A DNA stretch of 64,000 bases from CADEEL01 sp050246475. Lineage in GTDB: Bacteria > Pseudomonadota > Alphaproteobacteria > Caulobacterales > Aquidulcibacteraceae. A program made the translations under genes and the position numbers. Where the stretch lies: the NCBI GenBank assembly GCA_050246475.1, contig JBFWVZ010000004.1, positions 186,001 to 250,000 on the forward strand, given 5' to 3'. Below the pieces are notes generated by a model, which worked only from the letters and a program-made list of their open reading frames with translations, was not told where the DNA came from and made no database searches. The first letter of the stretch is position 1. Each line of letters opens with the position of its first letter. Positions 32,499 through 41,202 of this stretch are shown piece after piece.

Positions 32499-33320
32499 AT
32501 GAGAATTCTTTTGGCCACTGCCGCCGCCGCCGCGACCTTGGCATTCGCGGCGCCCGCGAGCGCCCAGCCGTGGGTGGGCATCAATGCACGCCAAGCGCAA
32601 CTCGATCAGCGCATCGACGCGGGCGTCCGCAACGGGTCGCTCACGCAGGTGGAAGCCGTCCGCCTGCGCGGCGAGTTCCGCGCGCTGGCGAATCTTGAAG
32701 CGCAATACCGGCGCACCAACGGCTTGAGCATTTCGGAGCGGCGTGATCTCGACACGCGCTTCGACCGGCTGTCGCAGCGCATTCGCTATGAGCGCCACGA
32801 CGGTCAGGACCGCGGCTGGCAAAACATCAACCAGCGCCAAGCCAACCTCGATCAGCGCATCGATGCGGGCGTCCGCAACGGTTCGCTGACGCGCGCCGAA
32901 GCCGTGCGGTTGCGCGCGGATTTCCGCGGCATCGCCGCGCTCGAAGCGCGCTATCGCCGCACAGGCGGCGGTTTGAACCAGTGGGAGCGCAACGATCTCG
33001 ATCGCCGTTTCGACGCGCTTTCCGCGCGCATCCGCTATGAGCGTCACGACGCGCAGGATCGCGGGCAATGGCAAAACATCAACCAGCGCCAGGCGAACCT
33101 CGATCGCCGCATCGATCAAGGCGTGCGCACGGGCCAGCTCTCGGCGCGTGAGGCGGCGCGTCTGCGCAGTGAGTTCCGCGACATCGCGGCGCTCGAAGCG
33201 CGCTATCGCCGCACCGGCGGCTTGAGCCTCGCCGAACGCCAGGATCTCGACCGCCGCTTCGATCGGCTCTCGGCGCAAGTCCGCTACGAACGCGCCGACA
33301 ACGACAACCGCCGCTACTAG
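32499..33320 (+). CDS. periplasmic protein with three tandem ~80-residue repeats
   Basis: 273 residues with a clean signal peptide (RILLATAAAAATLAFAAPASAQ). The mature protein is three tandem units starting near residues 26, 107 and 190. Each has the pattern INxRQAxLDxRIDxGVRxG, then SLTxxEAxRLRxxFRxxAxLEAxYRR, then LDxRFDxLSxxIRYERHD. Each unit is helical and charged (about one in three residues Arg/Glu/Asp). No known family; similar repeat proteins occur in Caulobacter and sphingomonad relatives (from memory). The EcfG-type promoter suggests a role in envelope stress. Confidence 0.75.
   Translation: MRILLATAAAAATLAFAAPASAQPWVGINARQAQLDQRIDAGVRNGSLTQVEAVRLRGEFRALANLEAQYRRTNGLSISERRDLDTRFDRLSQRIRYERHDGQDRGWQNINQRQANLDQRIDAGVRNGSLTRAEAVRLRADFRGIAALEARYRRTGGGLNQWERNDLDRRFDALSARIRYERHDAQDRGQWQNINQRQANLDRRIDQGVRTGQLSAREAARLRSEFRDIAALEARYRRTGGLSLAERQDLDRRFDRLSAQVRYERADNDNRRY
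32571..33310 (+). repeat. three tandem in-frame coding repeats (~245 bp each)
   Basis: The DNA of the periplasmic repeat gene contains three consecutive related units beginning at about 32577, 32820 and 33066. Units 2 and 3 share long stretches such as AAAACATCAACCAGCGCCA. The high DNA-level similarity indicates recent duplication or gene conversion. Confidence 0.7.
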
Positions 33321-33345
33321 GCGAACCAAACCCCCCGCAACTCAA

Positions 33346-33375
33346 AGGGCCGCTCTTTCAAGGGCGGCTCTTTTT
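33346..33375 (+). terminator. intrinsic terminator after the repeat protein gene
   Basis: Stem 33346-33357 with 33360-33371 (12 bp including two G-U pairs), followed by TTTT. It lies 25 bases after the stop and directly before the end of the convergent protease gene. Confidence 0.75.
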
Positions 33376-35016
33376 CTATGAGCCGCGCCGTTGGCAACGC
33401 CAGACGGTGCGCTCCGTCGGCTCGCCGTCCGCGAAGCGCATGAGCGCCGCGTAGCGGCGCGCCACCTGCTCGCGCGCCGCTTCGCCGAACACGCAGCGAT
33501 TGGGCGGCGGCAATTCGCGCGTCGCTTCCTGGGCCGCGCTCATCTGCGTGGGGCTCAGGCGATAGATTTCGCGCCGGAGCTGCCCGTTGCCGGGGTTGAG
33601 AGTCAGCACGGCGAGCGTGTTGCCGCGGTCGCTCAGTGAAACGTAGCGCAGGCTCTGGCCGGCGGGCGCGTACATGGTGCGGTCGTTGACGCAAGCATTT
33701 GCGTCGATGGTGAAGCTCATGTCGTTGCGCGTTCCGCCCTGGCTTTGCTCCGCAAGCGCGCATTCCTGCACGCCGGCGAAGCGGGCGCCGAAACTCGCGT
33801 GGCGCATGCCTTCGCGATTGCTCATGATCTGCAGCGCCAGCGGCATGACCATCGCGGCGGCGAATACGGCCGAGCCGATCACGAGGAGGATCGGCCAATT
33901 GCGTGCGACGAACCCGCCGCGGATGCGCGCACGATCGGGGAAGGGCTCCACGTATGGCGTTTCGCTCGCGGCCGGAGGCGCAACGGGAGAAGCCGCGTGC
34001 GCGGTCGGCGCCGGCGCGGGCGGCGCGGGGGGCTGCGCCTCGGGCCACGGGCCGTCCGCCGCCAAGTGCGGCGCCGCGCTCTGGCGGCGGATGAAGAGCG
34101 TGACGACGAGCGTGCCCAGCGCCAGCAGGAAAAGCACGCCCCCCGCGATTGCGGCGATGAGCGTCGTGCGGGTCAGCCGTTCGGCTTCTTCGAGCCGCGC
34201 GGTGATGTCGGCGTTCTGCTGGGCCATCGCCTCGACGGCCTGATCGCGCTCCGCGATCGCACGCTCCGCGAACGAGAGGCAGCGTTCGCCGCTCGTCTGC
34301 GGCGTGACGCCAGCCTGACGCAGGAACGATATGAGTTGCGCGGTCCGGGTCGCGACGCCGCGGCCCTGGTAGGTCTGGGCGCCGCGCGCGTGCCAGGTGT
34401 TGACGCCGATGACGCGCCCGCAGCTGTCGAGCAGCGGCCCGCCGGACGAGCCTGAGCTGATCGCGGCCTCGTGGTTGATCGTCGGGATGAGATCGCCGGT
34501 CGGCGCACGGTCGCGCAGGGAGGCGATGTCGCCGCTCGAACGCGAAGGCGGCGTCGGGCGCACCAGCTCCATCGCCGGGCGCTGCAGATCGTCCACGTCG
34601 GGATAGCCGAGCGCTACGACGGGATCGCCGGCGCGCGGCTCAACGGTCGAGATGGTCAGCGGCTCGGGCGAGGGGCCGGAAAAGCGCAGCAGCGCCAAGT
34701 CCGCGGAGGCCGAGACGGCCACAACCTGCGCTTCCGCGAGGCCGCGCCCGTTGGGCGGGATGATGGCGATCGTGATGCCGCTATAGTCGCGCGCCGGCGC
34801 CACAACGTGGGCGTTCGTCGCCACCAGGTTGGGCGCCACGACGAAGCCGGATCCCGTCGAGTGCAGGAAGCGCCCCTGCCAGCTATCGATGATGACGGCC
34901 ACGCGCACCGCGCCGTTTTCGGCCGCCTCGACGGCAGGGTCGGCATCCTGTGCGGGCGCGGCCGGCGCGCCAGCCGCCAGCAGTGCCAAGCAGAGAATCA
35001 GTGCGCGCAAGGTCAT
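33376..35016 (-). CDS. membrane-anchored trypsin-like serine protease
   Basis: 546 residues from the ATG at 35016. Signal peptide 1-22, then a trypsin-like domain with the complete triad: His70 (LVATNAHVV), Asp106 (SASADLALLRF), Ser191 (SSGSSGGPLLD). A coiled segment and membrane helix (TTLIAAIAGGVLFLLALGTL, about 291-310), a Pro/Ala linker (~325-375), a second helix (WPILLVIGSAVFAAAMVMPL) and a C-terminal extracytoplasmic domain of ~140 residues follow. With two helices, protease and C-terminal domain are both periplasmic. No PDZ domain, so it is not a DegP/HtrA. The C-terminal domain, containing RTMYAPAGQSLRYVSLSD, is not recognised. Divergent from mreB. Confidence 0.82.
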   Translation of the reverse strand: MTLRALILCLALLAAGAPAAPAQDADPAVEAAENGAVRVAVIIDSWQGRFLHSTGSGFVVAPNLVATNAHVVAPARDYSGITIAIIPPNGRGLAEAQVVAVSASADLALLRFSGPSPEPLTISTVEPRAGDPVVALGYPDVDDLQRPAMELVRPTPPSRSSGDIASLRDRAPTGDLIPTINHEAAISSGSSGGPLLDSCGRVIGVNTWHARGAQTYQGRGVATRTAQLISFLRQAGVTPQTSGERCLSFAERAIAERDQAVEAMAQQNADITARLEEAERLTRTTLIAAIAGGVLFLLALGTLVVTLFIRRQSAAPHLAADGPWPEAQPPAPPAPAPTAHAASPVAPPAASETPYVEPFPDRARIRGGFVARNWPILLVIGSAVFAAAMVMPLALQIMSNREGMRHASFGARFAGVQECALAEQSQGGTRNDMSFTIDANACVNDRTMYAPAGQSLRYVSLSDRGNTLAVLTLNPGNGQLRREIYRLSPTQMSAAQEATRELPPPNRCVFGEAAREQVARRYAALMRFADGEPTERTVWRCQRRGS

Positions 35017-35349
35017 GAGCAGGCGGGGCCCCGGGGTGTTTTTCGCGCGGAGCGGCCCGCCTTCGCAAGTCTCGTCGGCGCCGCAGCGGCTAAAACCTGA
35101 ACGCGAACCGTGCGCTGCGGCGCGCCCCTTGCATCGGCGCGCCGCGCGCGGCAAGCCAGACGTTCTGGGCAATTGGGGCGGAAAAGACGGTGCGCGCCGA
35201 CTCGTTTCGGCGGCGCAGCCATCTTGCCGCCTCGACGGCGCCCCCGAATCCGCATGACCAATGGGTCAAGGCTACGGGCGCTGGGAATTTGTAAAGACGA
35301 AACGCTTGCCCGTTAGGAAATGACGCGCAGCGGCGAGGGTGGCGAAAGA
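35017..35349. other. intergenic region between the protease and mreB
   Basis: 333 bases holding the start regions of two divergent genes. It is GC-rich with several short self-complementary stretches. No EcfG, CtrA or GANTC-type site was seen, and no open frame that looks coding. The mreB ribosome binding site (GGCGAAAG) is weak. Confidence 0.5.
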
Positions 35350-36393
35350 ATGTTCGGCAGTTTCTTCGGTTTGGTCGCGCCCGATCTCGCCATCGACTTG
35401 GGCACCGCGAACACGCTGATCTACGTGAAGGGCAAGGGCGTCGTCCTCGATGAGCCCTCCGTCGTCGCCTATGTGAACGAGAACGGGCGCAAGACCGTCT
35501 ATGCCGTCGGCGCCGAAGCCAAGACGATGCTCGGCAAGACACACCGCACGATGGAGGTCATCCGCCCGCTGCGCGACGGCGTCATCGCCGATTTCGACGT
35601 CGCCGAGGAGATGATCAAGCAATTCATCAAGAAGGTGACGCGCCCGACGCTGATCAGCCCGCAGATCGTCATCTGCGTGCCCTCGGGCGCCACGCCCGTC
35701 GAGCGGCGCACCATTCTTGAAAGCGCGCAGGCCGGCGGCGCCCGGCGCGTGCATCTCATCGAGGAGCCGATGGCCGCCGCCGTCGGGGCGGGGCTGCAAA
35801 TCGACGATCCCACCGGCTGCATGGTCGTCGATATCGGCGGCGGCACGACCGAGATCGCCGTGCTTTCGCTCGGCGGCGTCGTCTGGAGCCGCAGCTTGCG
35901 CGAAGCCGGCGACAAGATGGACGAAGCCATCATCCAATATCTGCGCCGCACGGAGAATCTGCTGATCGGCGATTCCACCGCCGAGCGGATCAAGAAAGAG
36001 ATCGGCACGGCGAAAGCGCCGGACGAAGGCGTCGGCATGTCCATGGCGATCAAGGGCCGCGACAATCTCTCCGGCGTGCCCAAGGAGATCAACGTCTCGG
36101 AATCGATGGTCGCGGAAGCGCTCGCCGAGCCCGTCGGCAAGATCGTGGACGCGGTGCGCCAGGCGTTCGAACAAATGCCGCCCGAACTTGCCGCCGACAT
36201 CTACGATCGCGGCATCATGCTCACGGGCGGGGGCGCGCTGCTGCGCAATCTTGATTCCGTCATTCAAGAGCGCATCTCGATCCGCGTTTCGGTGGCGGAC
36301 GAGCCGTTGCTCTGCGTCGTCAAAGGCTGCGGCGTGGCGCTTGAAAAGCTCAATACGCCAGAAGGACGCCGGCTCGTCACGCCGGACGTCTAA
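35350..36393 (+). CDS. mreB: rod shape-determining protein MreB
   Basis: 347-residue bacterial actin. The opening LAIDLGTANTLIYVKGKG, phosphate-2 motif VVDIGGGTTEIAVLSLGGVV and adenosine motif GIMLTGGGALLRNLD are canonical, as is the EPMAAAVGAGL helix. ATG at 35350 gives MFGSFFGLVAPDLAIDLG, the normal alphaproteobacterial N-terminus with its membrane-binding amphipathic start. It opens a five-gene elongasome operon (mreB-mreC-mreD-mrdA-rodA) with short spacings; mreC follows after 15 bases. Confidence 0.97.
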   Translation: MFGSFFGLVAPDLAIDLGTANTLIYVKGKGVVLDEPSVVAYVNENGRKTVYAVGAEAKTMLGKTHRTMEVIRPLRDGVIADFDVAEEMIKQFIKKVTRPTLISPQIVICVPSGATPVERRTILESAQAGGARRVHLIEEPMAAAVGAGLQIDDPTGCMVVDIGGGTTEIAVLSLGGVVWSRSLREAGDKMDEAIIQYLRRTENLLIGDSTAERIKKEIGTAKAPDEGVGMSMAIKGRDNLSGVPKEINVSESMVAEALAEPVGKIVDAVRQAFEQMPPELAADIYDRGIMLTGGGALLRNLDSVIQERISIRVSVADEPLLCVVKGCGVALEKLNTPEGRRLVTPDV

Positions 36394-36408
36394 GGCTGGA
36401 GTTCTCAC

Positions 36409-37527
36409 GTGGCCAGACGCTCAAGAAGCGCGGGCAGGGGCGGCTTCCGGCTGAGTTTCGCGACGGTCGCGGCGCTCTTGCTGCTCGTCGCGGGCGCGGC
36501 TTTCATCTTTTTCCGCGTCAGCGGCGGGCCGATCACCACCGTGGGCGACGATGTGGCCGCGGCGGGCGCGCAAACAGCCAACGGACCCTATCGCTGGGTC
36601 GAGACATCCTTCGCGCGCGTGACGCAGATGTGGAACGCCACGGAGCGCATTCAGCAGCTTGAGCGGGAGAATCGCGATCTGCGCGAATGGCGCCTGCTCG
36701 CGGAGCGGCTGGCCGAGCGCAACGCACGCTACGAAGCGTTGCTGCGTCTGCCGCGCGACGCCTTCGGCGACGGCGCCGATCTCGATGCCGCGATCGGCGC
36801 GCAACTCGTTCTCGACAGCGGCGGCTCCTTCACGCGCACGCTCGTGGCCAATGCCGGCGCCGAGCACGGCGTGCGCGTGGGTTATATCGCGGTCAACGAA
36901 AACGGTCTTGTCGGGCGCGTGGTCTCCGTTGGGCAGCGTTCCTCGCGCGTGCTGCTGCTGGACGATTACAATTCCCGCATCCCGGTGATCGGCGCGCATT
37001 CGCGTGTGCGCGCGGTGATGGTGGGCCAGGCCGCGGAGCCGCCCGATCTCATCACGCGCCCGTTCGCGCTCGGTGCGCCGCGCCTCGATTACGCGCAGGT
37101 CGGCCTGCGCGAGGGCGAACCGATCATCACGTCGGGAGACGGCGGGCTCTATCCGCGCGGCATACGCGTCGGCGCCGTGCGCCAGACGCGCGAGGGCCTC
37201 TTCGAAGTCGCGCTTGCGGCAAGCCACGATCCAATCGATTTCGTGCGGCTCATTCCCTATGAGCGGCCCGATGCGCCGGAGCGGTCCGGCGTGGTCGAGG
37301 GTGAGGGCCCGCCGCTCAACGTCGCCAGCGGAATCATCCGCGCCGGCGAAGCCGCCGCGCGCCCGGCGCCGCCGCCGGTGGAGACCGCGCCGCCCGCCGC
37401 GCCGCGCCGCCAGGGCGCGGTCAATCGCTGGTTCGGCAATCAGACCCCGCCCGCGCAACAGCAGCCCGCGCAACAGCCGCCCGCGCCCGCTCCGGCGCAG
37501 GAACAAGAGGCGCCGCCAGCGCAATGA
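36409..37527 (+). CDS. mreC: rod shape-determining protein MreC
   Basis: 372 residues, GTG start. Basic N-terminus, one membrane helix (ATVAALLLLVAGAAFIFF), a coiled coil (~70-105) and the two beta barrels of MreC (GLVGRVVSVGQRSSRVLLLDD and ITSGDGGLYPRGIRVG). The last ~75 residues are Pro/Ala/Gln-rich and disordered (PPAQQQPAQQPPAPAP), longer than the E. coli protein. Organises the periplasmic side of the elongasome and activates PBP2. Its stop overlaps the mreD ATG by 4 bases. Confidence 0.95.
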   Translation: MARRSRSAGRGGFRLSFATVAALLLLVAGAAFIFFRVSGGPITTVGDDVAAAGAQTANGPYRWVETSFARVTQMWNATERIQQLERENRDLREWRLLAERLAERNARYEALLRLPRDAFGDGADLDAAIGAQLVLDSGGSFTRTLVANAGAEHGVRVGYIAVNENGLVGRVVSVGQRSSRVLLLDDYNSRIPVIGAHSRVRAVMVGQAAEPPDLITRPFALGAPRLDYAQVGLREGEPIITSGDGGLYPRGIRVGAVRQTREGLFEVALAASHDPIDFVRLIPYERPDAPERSGVVEGEGPPLNVASGIIRAGEAAARPAPPPVETAPPAAPRRQGAVNRWFGNQTPPAQQQPAQQPPAPAPAQEQEAPPAQ

Positions 37528-38060
37528 CGGCCGTTCTCGCCCCCGGCGCGCGGCGCGGCGTTTTGCGCAGCATCGGATTCTTCATCGCCGTGGCCAGCGT
37601 CATCGTGCCGGCGCTGCCGTTCGGCCCGCTGGTCGCGCAGCCGCCGTTGCCGGTCGCGGTGCTGTGGGCGGCCTATGGCTGGGCCGACGATGACGACGGC
37701 ACGTGGCGGCGGCCCGCGCTACTTTTCGCGCTGGGCCTTTTGCACGATCAGCTCGCTGGCGGCCCGTTCGGCCTCTACCCCGTGCTCTACCTGCTTGCGT
37801 TCTTGTTCGGCCGCGTGGCGAGCAAACTGATGGGATCGCCAAACCTGCTCTCGCAATGGGGCGGCTTCGTCGCCGCGACGGGCGCGGTGTGCGTGGCGGC
37901 GTGGATCATTGCGCCGCTGGCCTTCGGGCGGCACGCATCGGCCATCGCGTTCGTGCAGGCGTGCGCGGTCACCGCGCTGCTCTTTCCGCTCGTGCGCTCC
38001 TTCTACATGAACGACTCGCTGGCGTTGCGCGCCGCCTCCAGAATTTCGAGGCCGCGATGA
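37524..38060 (+). CDS. mreD: rod shape-determining protein MreD
   Basis: 178-residue polytopic membrane protein with about five to six hydrophobic segments, including FLPLG-like LPFGPLVAQPPLPVAVLWA and LLFALGLLHDQLAGGPFGLY, the conserved MreD region (LxxDxxxGxPxG). Overlaps mreC (ATGA) and mrdA (ATGA), so the operon is translationally coupled throughout. Confidence 0.92.
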   Translation: MTAVLAPGARRGVLRSIGFFIAVASVIVPALPFGPLVAQPPLPVAVLWAAYGWADDDDGTWRRPALLFALGLLHDQLAGGPFGLYPVLYLLAFLFGRVASKLMGSPNLLSQWGGFVAATGAVCVAAWIIAPLAFGRHASAIAFVQACAVTALLFPLVRSFYMNDSLALRAASRISRPR

Positions 38061-40024
38061 GCACCAAGCGCGATCTCAACCTCATCTTCTCGCGCCGCGC
38101 GGTTCTGCTGGCGGGCGCGGGCGGCGCGGCGATGGGCATCGTGGGTCTGCGCATGGCCTATCTGCAGACGCTCGATCCCACGAATTACCGCGAAGCCTCC
38201 GACGAGAACCGCTTCGACACGCGCATCATCGCGCCCGCGCGCGGGACAATTTACGACCGCAACGGCACGATCCTCGCCAATACGAGCCGCGACTATCTCG
38301 TCCGTTTCCTGCGCGGCGATATGAACGCAAGCGAGGTGGAGGCCACGCTCGCGCGCGTCGCGCAAATCCTCGAACAGGATGAGGGCTGGGTGCGCCGGCG
38401 ATTGAACGAAGTGCGCGCCGAGCGCCGCTTCACGCCGGTCACGCTGCAGCGCAGCCTTACTTGGGGCGAGTTCACCGCGCTCAACGTGCATTTGCCGGAG
38501 CTGCGCGGGATCAGCGCGGAAGCGGGCGATGTGCGCCGCTATCCGCTCGGCGAAGCCTTCGCGCACCCGATCGGCTATGTGCAGAAGCCCACCGAGCGCG
38601 ACATCGCGCGCGTGATCGAGGAGGGCGGCGAAGAAGGCCAGCGCCGCGCGATCTATCTGCGCAATCCCGATGTGCGCGTCGGCAAGGCCGGGCTCGAGAT
38701 TGGCATGGAGTCCCAGCTCCACGGCCTGGCTGGCTGGCGCCAAGTCGAAGTGAACGCAGCCGGGCGCGTCGTCAGCGAAGTCACCGGCGCGGTGCGCGAG
38801 CCGGTGCAGGGCGCCGGCGTCGTGCTGACGATCGATGCGGAATTGCAGCGCACCGCGGTCGAGGCGTTCGGCGATGAGGCGGGCTCCGCCATCGTGATGG
38901 ACATCACGAACGGCGATCTGCTGGTGATGGCGTCGGCGCCGGGCTTCGATCCCAATCTTTTCGTGAACGGCATCGATCAGGCGAATTTCGATCGCCTCAA
39001 TCTCGATGAGAAGCACCCGCTCTATCATAAGGCCGTCACCGGCACGTACGCGCCCGGCTCGACGTTCAAGATGATGGTCGGCATCGCGGCGCGCCAAGCG
39101 GGCATGCCGGAGGATTGGGCGGTTTCGTGCCCAGGCTATTTCCCGTTCGGCGGGCGCAATTTCCATTGCTGGCGGCGCGGCGGGCATGGGCGCGTGGATA
39201 TGCACGCCGCGATCAAAGGCTCGTGCGACGTCTTCTTCTATCGCGCCGCGCTCTATGCGGGCGCGGACCGCATCGCCAATGTCGCGCGCGCATTCGGCTT
39301 CGGGCGCACCTACGAAGACCTGCAATTGCCCAGCATGCGCCGGGGCATCGTGCCCGATCCGGCGTGGTTCCGCGAAGCGGGGCGTGGGCAGTGGACCGAC
39401 GGGCTCACAGTCAATTTCGGCATCGGCCAAGGCGATCTGCAGGTGACGCCCATCCAGCTGGCGGTGATGGCGGCGCGCCTGGCCAACGGGCGGGCCGTCA
39501 TGCCGCGCCTGGTGCGCGAAGCGCCGGGCCAGCGCCCCGCGCAAGCGCCCGGCATGGTGCCCGACATCGATCCCGCGCATCTGGCCGCCGTGCGGCAGGG
39601 CATGTACGGCGTCTCCAACGAGGGGGGCGGCACCGCGATCTCGGCGAGCAATCTGGGGCTCGTGCGCCATCCCGAAACGCGCCAGATCGTGCCGCTGACG
39701 CCGGAAACCGCGCGCTGGGAGCCCGTGCGCATCGCCGGCAAGACAGGCACGGCGCAAGTGCGCGCCATCACCGACGCAACGCGCGGCCGGCACTATTCCA
39801 CGATCGAATGGCGTTATCGCGATCACGGGCTTTTCGTGTGCTTCGGCCCTTGGGACGAGCCGCGCTACGCGTGCGCAGTCGTGGTCGAGCACGGCGGCGC
39901 GGGATCCTCCGTCGCCGGGCCGATCTCGCGCGCGATCATGCGTGAAACGCTCCTGCGCGATCCCGCGAACCGCGCGCCCGCGCGCCTCGCGCAGCTCGAA
40001 GCGCACATCAGGCGCCCCGCATGA
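38057..40024 (+). CDS. mrdA: penicillin-binding protein 2 (elongation transpeptidase)
   Basis: 655 residues. One N-terminal membrane helix (RRAVLLAGAGGAAMGIVGLRM), the PBP dimerisation domain with ARGTIYDRNGTILANTSRDY, and the transpeptidase domain. SxxK is GSTFK with Ser335; SxN is SCD (KGSCDVFFYRAA); KTG is K562-T-G (GKTGTAQVR). It cross-links lateral-wall peptidoglycan and pairs with RodA. ATGA overlaps at both ends couple it to mreD and rodA. Confidence 0.96.
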   Translation: MSTKRDLNLIFSRRAVLLAGAGGAAMGIVGLRMAYLQTLDPTNYREASDENRFDTRIIAPARGTIYDRNGTILANTSRDYLVRFLRGDMNASEVEATLARVAQILEQDEGWVRRRLNEVRAERRFTPVTLQRSLTWGEFTALNVHLPELRGISAEAGDVRRYPLGEAFAHPIGYVQKPTERDIARVIEEGGEEGQRRAIYLRNPDVRVGKAGLEIGMESQLHGLAGWRQVEVNAAGRVVSEVTGAVREPVQGAGVVLTIDAELQRTAVEAFGDEAGSAIVMDITNGDLLVMASAPGFDPNLFVNGIDQANFDRLNLDEKHPLYHKAVTGTYAPGSTFKMMVGIAARQAGMPEDWAVSCPGYFPFGGRNFHCWRRGGHGRVDMHAAIKGSCDVFFYRAALYAGADRIANVARAFGFGRTYEDLQLPSMRRGIVPDPAWFREAGRGQWTDGLTVNFGIGQGDLQVTPIQLAVMAARLANGRAVMPRLVREAPGQRPAQAPGMVPDIDPAHLAAVRQGMYGVSNEGGGTAISASNLGLVRHPETRQIVPLTPETARWEPVRIAGKTGTAQVRAITDATRGRHYSTIEWRYRDHGLFVCFGPWDEPRYACAVVVEHGGAGSSVAGPISRAIMRETLLRDPANRAPARLAQLEAHIRRPA

Positions 40025-41160
40025 CGACTGCGCCCGCTCTTCCCTCGCGCCGCCTCGTCGATCGCATCGGGCGATTGAACTGGGGCATCATCACGCTTCT
40101 GTGCGCGCTCGCCATCATCGGCGTGATGATGCACTTCTCAAACGCCGGCGGCTTCTTTCAGGAAATGCCGCTGACGCATGCGGGGCGCTTCATCGGCCTG
40201 CTCGTGCTCGTGATCGGCTTCGCGCTCATGCCGCCGCGCTATTATTACATGGCGGCCTATCCGCTCTATGTCGCCGCGTTGCTGCTGCTCGTGGCGGTGG
40301 AGCTCGTCGGCGAAACGCGCATGGGCGCCACGCGCTGGCTCTCTGTCGGCCCGGTCTCGATTCAGCCCTCAGAGCTGATGAAGATCGCCATCGTGCTGAC
40401 GCTCGCGCGCTATTACAACGATCTCAAACCCCAGCACGCGACATCGGTGTGGTTCGCGCTGCCCGCGCTTTTCATTATCGCGGCGCCGGTTGGGCTCATC
40501 ATGCACCAGCCCGATCTCGGCACTTCGATGCTCGTCGCGCTCGCGGGCTTTGCGATCATGTTCCTGGCGGGCTTGCGCTGGCGCTACATCATTCCCGCCG
40601 GTCTCGTCGCCATCGTCGGCGCCGTCGTCGCCTATTTCCGCGTGCTGCACGAATATCAGCGCGCGCGCATCGAGCAATTTCTCGGCCTCGTCGACGATCC
40701 GCTGGGGGAGGGCTATCACGTCGCGCAATCGAAGATCGCGATCGGCGCGGCCGGCTTCTTCGGGCAAGGCTGGGGGCAGGGCTCCCAATCGCAGCATGAC
40801 TTCCTGCCCGAGACGCACACGGACTTCATCTACACGATGATCGTCGAGGAGTTCGGCCTGCTCGGCGGGCTTGTGGTGCTGGGGCTCTTCGGCGCGCTCA
40901 TGTGGCAGGCGCTTGAAGTGGCGCAGCGCGCGCGCACCATCTTCGGCAAGCTCGCGGCCTCGGGCGTCGCCGCCACGCTCGCCTGCTACGTGCTCATCAA
41001 CACGGGCATGGTGATGGGCCTTGTGCCCGTCGTCGGCATTCCCTTGCCGCTCATCTCCTATGGCGGCACCGCGATGGTCACGCTCATGGCGGGCTTCGCC
41101 ATTGTGCTATCCATCGATTTGCATCGCGATCAGGCGGGTTCGCGCGGCCTTCTTTGGTGA
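40021..41160 (+). CDS. rodA: RodA, SEDS peptidoglycan glycosyltransferase
   Basis: 379-residue polytopic SEDS protein. Signatures include GATRWLSVGPVSIQPSELMK, HQPDLGTSMLVALAG with the catalytic Asp, and GLVPVVGIPLPLISYGGTAM near the C-terminus. Polymerises lipid II for cylindrical growth in complex with PBP2. Last gene of the mre operon, with ATGA overlap to mrdA. No terminator was seen before the proline iminopeptidase gene 42 bases downstream. Confidence 0.95.
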   Translation: MTTAPALPSRRLVDRIGRLNWGIITLLCALAIIGVMMHFSNAGGFFQEMPLTHAGRFIGLLVLVIGFALMPPRYYYMAAYPLYVAALLLLVAVELVGETRMGATRWLSVGPVSIQPSELMKIAIVLTLARYYNDLKPQHATSVWFALPALFIIAAPVGLIMHQPDLGTSMLVALAGFAIMFLAGLRWRYIIPAGLVAIVGAVVAYFRVLHEYQRARIEQFLGLVDDPLGEGYHVAQSKIAIGAAGFFGQGWGQGSQSQHDFLPETHTDFIYTMIVEEFGLLGGLVVLGLFGALMWQALEVAQRARTIFGKLAASGVAATLACYVLINTGMVMGLVPVVGIPLPLISYGGTAMVTLMAGFAIVLSIDLHRDQAGSRGLLW

Positions 41161-41202
41161 ACCGCCTTGCCTGAGGCGCGTCCGCCGAATAACCCAGGGC
41201 GC

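Noticed and set aside
32571..33310. CRISPR-like array because of regular repeats.
   Set aside because: The repeats are ~245 bp, coding and in frame; no short repeat-spacer alternation.
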